Part shown: positions 20,074 through 21,069 of the stretch, piece after piece
Layout of the letters: every line of letters begins with the position of its first letter
Position numbering within the stretch: position 1 is the first letter of the stretch
Virus record (IMG/VR): IMGVR_UViG_3300032893_001230
Location: 1 to 21,069 of that record
Length of the DNA: 21,069 nt
Direction: 5' to 3' (one strand)
Source of the DNA: a virus
Translations under genes and position numbers: made by a program
Notes under the pieces: generated by a model
Database searches by the model: none
The model's input: the letters and a program-made list of their open reading frames with translations, nothing else
Told to the model about the DNA's origin: nothing

Positions 20074-21069
20074 TTAATTTTCCACGTAAACTATTACTGA
20101 CGATGTATGCAATGCTCCGGATAATTTGCACGCAATTTGAACCGCTGGAGCTATTCGTGCTTTTCTGGATTCCTGTGATTGCAATGCAATTGGATCAGAA
20201 TAAATAAAATATCCAAAATCAGAAATATTTCTTATATGATCTTCCGGTTTCCCGAATGTTGTCGGATCATTCCATGTGCCAGGAGCAAAAGAACCGTTTT
20301 TAACAAATAAAGCACATACTTTACGATATGCCCCTTTCAATCCATTCATACCATCTTCAGTTTGCGGTCTTTTTGTATTTGTTGTCGCAAGAAAATTGAA
20401 TCCTGCTATTTGCAATCTTAATTTTAATGCTAATGAAACATATATGTCATCACTCCATCCATTAGCACCTGAAGTTATTATTTTTAGTATTCCAAAATCA
20501 ACATATACATCAACTCCGTTATTTTTAGCAGAATCGAGTATCGTTTGTGTTATACCAGTATCAGCTACAAGTCCTATAATTTCTTTCAAGTTCATTGTTA
20601 ATACTGTATTTGGTGCATCAAAATCCACGCAAAGAAATCTTGACGCATATCCAGCGGCATATGAAATAGCGTCTGTTTCAGAAATGGAATACATCAAACA
20701 TCTTGTATGCGTATATCCAGCGTCTTTAATATTTTTAAATATTCCAACTATATCTGAAATATTTTCAGAACCAATAAATTGAATTTTATCCATAGTCTGA
20801 ACTATGCCGGCAAGTTCTTCTGTAATTGGATCAGAAAACATATTTGTATATATTATTCCGAAATATGGTACGAGAAGACTTGTCCGAATAATGCAATCTT
20901 TTGCACTTTCTAATCCTGCCTCAGTACCATTTACCGTAAATTCTTCCGGTAAATTAAGAACTGGACAAATATCAGTTCCAGTATCTGAAGTAGTCGGAAT
21001 TCCAAGAGTTATATTTTTCGCTGAACCCGTCCCAATTGTTTGAAGTGTTATTTTTGCACTTGTGATTTC
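20074..21069 (-). CDS. Tail sheath protein, DUF3383-like (C-terminal 331 residues)
   Basis: The frame is open from the right window edge to TAA 20076-20074, so the N-terminus is missing; an internal Met at 20841 is not the start. The sequence has the DUF3383 pattern: AKNITLGIPTTSDTGTDICP (within an SAKDCIIRTSLLVPYFGI context), AGYTHTRCLMYSISETDAIS, AAGYASRFLCVDFDAPNTVL, then NFLATTNTKRPQTEDGMNGL and GSFAPGTWNDPTTFGKPEDH, ending HTSSVIVYVEN. Sheath proteins of this family contract to drive the tube through the envelope. It is the upstream member of the tail block and defines the phage as contractile. Confidence 0.88.
   Translation of the reverse strand, partial: EITSAKITLQTIGTGSAKNITLGIPTTSDTGTDICPVLNLPEEFTVNGTEAGLESAKDCIIRTSLLVPYFGIIYTNMFSDPITEELAGIVQTMDKIQFIGSENISDIVGIFKNIKDAGYTHTRCLMYSISETDAISYAAGYASRFLCVDFDAPNTVLTMNLKEIIGLVADTGITQTILDSAKNNGVDVYVDFGILKIITSGANGWSDDIYVSLALKLRLQIAGFNFLATTNTKRPQTEDGMNGLKGAYRKVCALFVKNGSFAPGTWNDPTTFGKPEDHIRNISDFGYFIYSDPIALQSQESRKARIAPAVQIACKLSGALHTSSVIVYVEN

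Noticed and set aside
20276-20782. 168-codon plus-strand ORF
   Set aside because: It is a shadow of the tail sheath gene on the other strand.
1-21069. Stop-codon reassignment (TAG or TGA recoding), as in some gut phages
   Set aside because: All long genes are uninterrupted, and TAA, TAG and TGA each end genes at tight junctions with the next start codon.
1-21069. tRNA genes, integrase or attachment site, replication origin
   Set aside because: I looked for cloverleaf-like sequence, recombinase motifs and iterons and found none I could support.

Overview
This AT-rich window is a block of a contractile-tailed (myovirus-type) phage or prophage. It runs from the tail sheath (right edge) through tail tube, tail assembly chaperone, tape measure, baseplate and fibres to a lysis region and then a compact accessory/early region at the left edge. 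Nearly all genes lie on the minus strand and are packed with ATGA or TAATG overlaps. The exceptions are a four-gene plus-strand cluster (3655-4426) and one plus-strand lipoprotein gene (10294-10572) set inside the tail operon. The standard code fits: TAG, TGA and TAA all end genes cleanly and TGG is Trp. Low GC, a lipobox protein and a nested spanin-like pair suggest a diderm, low-GC host. A spirochaete is possible, but this is only a guess; no host gene is present.

Right to left on the minus strand: sheath (DUF3383-like, partial), a 49-aa zinc-finger mini-protein, tail tube (DUF3277-like), tail assembly chaperone with a programmed -1 frameshift site (A AAG GGG) that makes a 200-aa fusion, a free-standing GIY-YIG endonuclease, tape measure, Dit-like protein, Pam3-plug-like protein, baseplate hub, central spike (Gp138-N-like), gp25/W wedge protein, baseplate J, DUF2612 protein, and a fibre-type protein. 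The plus-strand lipoprotein gene follows, with its own strong promoter and operator-like palindrome, then a mosaic tail fibre.

The lysis region (about 4.4-8.8 kb) holds a coiled-coil membrane protein, an HNH homing endonuclease whose first 18 residues copy the start of the adjacent M23 peptidase, the peptidase itself (candidate endolysin), a holin candidate, three small Cys-rich proteins, and two coiled-coil membrane proteins read from the same DNA in different frames with starts 4 nt apart.

The left 3.6 kb is the most unusual part. A divergent control region (RHH protein versus plus-strand cluster) is followed by a promoter-driven acidic protein, a 58-aa gene, a complete type I hammerhead ribozyme starting on the base after that gene's stop codon, two small genes, and a gene with eleven exact-length 25-residue repeats whose variable sites are restricted to a few positions. 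A GC-rich structured leader of about 82 nt occurs twice, directly upstream of the ribosome binding sites of the 58-aa gene and of the repeat-protein gene. Ribozyme, duplicated leader and repeat protein together look like an RNA-structured accessory module that I cannot match to a described system.
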